In this document: piece by piece, positions 56,970-60,000 of the stretch | How positions within the stretch are numbered: the first letter of the stretch is position 1 | Layout of the letters: each line of letters begins with the position of its first letter | Source: Owenia fusiformis | Taxonomy: Eukaryota; Annelida; Polychaeta; Sabellida; Oweniidae | Assembly: GCA_903813345.2 (NCBI GenBank) | Contig: CAIIXF020000009.1 | Location: 13,282,347-13,342,346, forward strand | Length of the DNA: 60,000 bases | Direction of reading: 5' to 3' | Notes under the pieces: generated by a model | Databases searched by the model: none | What the model was told of the DNA's origin: nothing | The model's input: the letters and a program-made list of their open reading frames with translations, nothing else | Translations under genes and position numbers: made by a program

Positions 56970-57962
56970 GTAGTAGTATTTTTATTTATTTATGTCTCAC
57001 GCACTAAAACAGATACTGTATACATAATATCACGTTAAAACAATACATAAAAATTAAACAGTGCCTGGCCGATGCCGACCTATGAGAGACAGTGGAGTGT
57101 TACATTATGCTACGCCGTTTGGCTTGCATTTTTATAATTGTTTTACCAAGTGTTCGTTGAACAGTCTTTTCATTCATTATCAAACAGTATTTCACTAAAC
57201 TTGTTTGCATATCAAAGTCATTATAATTTAACATTTTGGAAAACAGACTAGATCGTTCATTTATATATAATTTGCACTCAACTAAAAAGTGAATTTCGGT
57301 CTCAACTGACTGACCACATGGGCACAACCTCTGGTGTAGGGGAGTTGCGGTGTACCTCCCAGTTTCAATGTTTAAGGGCAGTGTGCCGTGACGGAGTTGA
57401 GCAATAGCGCGTCTCTCATATCTGCTCATTGATTGCGTAACGTAATGTTCTGGCTCAGTGCAATGTACTTTGTGTAGGCGATAAGTTCTGAGTTTGTTTC
57501 CGTTTGGGCACCCGTTATCATTATGAATCATCCTATGCCACTCGATATGATCATGTGATGCTATAGTTTCCTTGATTTGGTTAATTTTAGCTCTGGTGTT
57601 GGGGATAAATTGCATGTCTGTGATGTCCCCCGCTCCTGCGTGTATCAACGTTGCCTTCGTGTGAAATTCCCATGTTTTGCGGTTTCCGGCCATTGTTAAA
57701 TTAGTTGAATGTTTATGCACATGCTTAGGAAGTCTATCATCGGCCATGTTTGTCAGTCGACACCACAAGCGACTTACTGCTGTTTGTTGATGTACATATG
57801 GAGAAATACTGGCAGTATCACCCATTGTCGCTGCTCGAGATGCCCGATTACTGACACCGAGGAAAATTCTATTGGCCCGTAGTTGGACATTGTTAATTTC
57901 CGTGTATTCGGTATTCCCCCAGATTCCGGCTCCGTAAAACATGATGGGTGCGACCATAGAGT
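56970..57962 (-). mobile_element. LINE 3' fragment encoding the end of an RT polyprotein
   Basis: Minus-strand 57100-57957 is a 285-codon open frame beginning APIMFYGAGIWG, the usual start of the post-RT region of LINE ORF2. It carries the zinc-knuckle LCPCGQSVETEIHFLVEC near residue 215. No catalytic RT motifs are present: the copy is 5'-truncated. The 3' side has a short non-coding tail ending in TACTAC-type repeats (complement of GTAGTAGTA near 56970-56980). The frame is open, suggesting a fairly young copy. Exact LINE clade not determined. Confidence 0.85.
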
Positions 57963-58114
57963 CAAACAGTTTAGTAATAAATACTTATAAGTGCATTATG
58001 TATTGTCACAAAATAAATGTCATTTCAGAGTGAAAAATAGGGACATTTGAAGTTATTGGAAATAAAGTCAAGTTAAATCTCTTATCATATGTTCAACTTT
58101 ATTATCGTCGATAA

Positions 58115-58385
58115 TTTTTTATTTATTTTTTTTTATTTATTTTTTTTTTTTTAAGGTTATTTTATTTCCATATTTAAGACATATATAAACATACAATAAT
58201 ACAATAATACATGAATATGGAGAAACAAGCCTACGTTTGCACATTATTGGCTTGTGAAAATACATTTTATACAGCGGATATTTACACATACAATAGTAGT
58301 GTCATAATTTACATAAATGCAGTGTTCAGATGGGATGAAGATGAGTGATGATGATATGAAATTTGGCAAGGTACAGTAGCTATGG
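58115..58385 (-). mobile_element. LINE 3' end, second copy of the 17900-18490 family
   Basis: A T run (complement of the poly-A tail, about 58115-58153) is followed by AAGGTTATTTTATTTCCAT and CACATTATTGGCTTGTG, as at 17930-18120. Only untranslated sequence is present. Confidence 0.8.
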
Positions 58386-58554
58386 CACTTTTTTATTTAA
58401 CGTATGGTAAAACGTATTTTAAGTGGGCGTCGCGCACACGAGCAAAAAATTACACGAACATTTTCGAAAAGTCGAACCCAGGCCTCCTAAACTTCCACAT
58501 CGCGAACAACGTTCCTTGCACTCGAACCCCGATTCTCACAACGCGAACGTGTCT

Positions 58555-58950
58555 ATGACATATATAACATGTATGTTTGACATACATGTAGGCTATATGA
58601 CATGTGACATATACGACATGTATGACATATATGGGTGACTGACAAACATGACATACAAGTATATAAGTCTTATATGATATATGTTTCGGTGACAATACAT
58701 GACATATACGACGTGTATATATGACATGTATGGATGACATACATAACATATATAACATGTATATATGACATATATGTTTGCATGTATGTATTACATATCA
58801 ATGACATGTATGACACGTAGGCCTATGAATGACATGACATATATGACATGTAACTTATATATGGCATGTATGTATGACATATATGACATGTTTGACTTGT
58901 ATGTATGGCATATGTGTCATGTATTTCTGACATATTATGTGTCCAATTTT
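58555..58950. repeat. GACATATAT/GACATGTAT satellite-like array
   Basis: Irregular repeats of TGACATATATGACATGTATG with ATGT-rich variants. Both strands are close to self-complementary (ACATGT, ATATAT). Open frames on either strand (YMTCDIYDMYDIYG type) are repeat artefacts. Confidence 0.85.
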
Positions 58951-59081
58951 CGGAAAATCAACATTGAGACAAAATAATATCTTGACTAAGATTTAATGAG
59001 AAATTCAGAAGGAAATTCCAAAGACGTGAAATGCAGTGACATGTCATATATAATATGATAGTGACAAAATAATGAATGCTT

Positions 59082-59257
59082 GCCCGTAGCCAGCTTTTAC
59101 CAGGGGGGAGCTTTTCTCCAGGGGGGGGGAGCTTTTTCACAATTTTGGCTAAAAATCATGCGAAAAACTCTCAGACTAATGGTGAAAAACTGCATGGAAG
59201 AATTTCTGGCCAGGGGGAGCTTCCGCTCCCCCAGCTCCCCCTCTGGCTGCGGGCCTG
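59082..59257. mobile_element. GTAGCCAG-family foldback element
   Basis: Ends are GCCCGTAGCCAGC and CTGGCTGCGGGCCTGG, with G-runs inside (AGGGGGGGGGAGCTTTTTC) and GGGGGAGCTT repeated three times. Confidence 0.75.
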
Positions 59258-59295
59258 GAATGTATGACATATATCACATGGATGACATTGACTCG

Positions 59296-59328
59296 GTTCA
59301 TAGACAGTATATGCTTCATCCAGATCAC
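59296..59328 (+). pseudogene. 33-bp relic of a TLR TIR exon
   Basis: The frame HRQYMLHPDH matches AHRQYMLHPDQ of TLR-B exon 2, with only about three base differences over 32 bases (TAGACAGTATATGCTTCATC against CAGACAGTACATGCTTCATC). Flanks are satellite and repeat. Probably a scrap from a further TLR copy. Confidence 0.6.
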
Positions 59329-59344
59329 AATGAATACCCCCCTC

Positions 59345-59980
59345 GGCTAGGGGCCTGCACAATCAAATAGTTTACATTTACCCGGGAACTACCTGTAGAT
59401 GTCGTATGGATTTATTTTCGTCTAGTGTAAGCGAAATTAGTCCGCGTAGACAAAGTTTTTCAAAATTACTTTCAGATTTTGAGAACAGTCAAAATATATG
59501 TTCCATATATTTCATTCTATTATTTCTATTAATATTCAAATGTTTCATAGGACATCATATTTGAGGTTTAATAATAGTAATGCATGTTTAGGTACTATTT
59601 AACATCCATGCGCAGGGGTGTTAATCGGCGCCATTTTTGAGGAGATTTTGAATGTGAAATGAAAAGTGAACATTTTTACTAATTTGACGAAAAGTGGAAA
59701 GTATTGAGGCATCTGGAGCAGTTGTTTTGGTAAATCTGCAAATCTTCAAAACTGACGACTTTAAATTCAATATATGTGAGTATGGTCATTATTTGTAGTG
59801 TAAATTTATGAAAAAATTGACGAAACTGGTGGCCCGTGACTGAGACTTGAGAGGCCTGGAGAGTTGTGAGGCACTCTTGACTCAGTGAGTGATTCTCGTA
59901 CAAACTGAGGCAGTTTTAATCCATAATAATTATAGAATAATCTTATAACAATAATTTTTATAATTCATTAGCACACCCGT
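59345..59980. other. Non-coding stretch
   Basis: No gene or repeat was recognised with confidence. Confidence 0.35.
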
Positions 59981-59981
59981 A

Positions 59982-60000
59982 GCCAGAGCTCTCCCCCCCT
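59982..60000. mobile_element. GTAGCCAG-family element cut by the window edge
   Basis: CCCGTAGCCAGAGCTCTCCC matches the start of the other family members. The remainder is outside the window. Confidence 0.5.

Noticed and set aside
58423-58977. Open frames rich in YDM/ICH peptides
   Set aside because: Generated by the GACATATAT/GACATGTAT satellite.

Overview
The window is animal nuclear DNA: AT-rich, gene-poor, with GT-AG introns, many transposon relics and long microsatellite-like stretches. The gene content (a SEL1L3-type gene and Toll-like receptors of both the single- and the multiple-cysteine-cluster architecture) and the repeat families (elements opening with strings of CCGTCCGTCCGT, and many small foldback elements) suggest a marine invertebrate, most likely a spiralian such as a mollusc, brachiopod or similar. 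I cannot name the species.

Layout. Positions 1-10064 hold no gene I can support; they carry a dead mariner (868-2452) and a 27-bp minisatellite (about 3560-4515). From 10065 to 44182 the plus strand carries the 3' eleven coding exons of a SEL1L3-like gene. The splice phases agree at every junction and the joined exons give 442 residues ending in a C-terminal membrane helix. Its 10-kb intron contains a minus-strand, single-cysteine-cluster Toll-like receptor split by one frameshift (TLR-A, 11034-13408), followed by a hAT relic, an 89-bp satellite and a mariner. Its 14.8-kb intron contains two more minus-strand receptors, TLR-B (24278-26975, two exons) and TLR-C (30768-33137, intronless).

Downstream of the last SEL1L3 exon, on the plus strand, lie TLR-D (48015-50390), a close paralogue of TLR-C, and TLR-E (52323-56315), a close paralogue of TLR-B. 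TLR-C/TLR-B and TLR-D/TLR-E therefore form an inverted duplication of a two-gene block, with the last four SEL1L3 exons between the arms. In both pairs the TIR half is far more alike than the N-terminal ectodomain. TLR-E is broken inside its TIR-coding exon by an 847-bp foldback transposon with a 7-bp target duplication, which would leave a membrane receptor without a working TIR domain.

From 56316 to the end the window is repeats: two LINE 3' fragments, a GACATATAT-type satellite, small foldback elements, and a 33-bp relic of a TLR TIR exon. The receptors are expected to be innate-immune or developmental sensors signalling through TIR adaptors. SEL1L3 is a host gene with no evident functional link to them beyond physical nesting.
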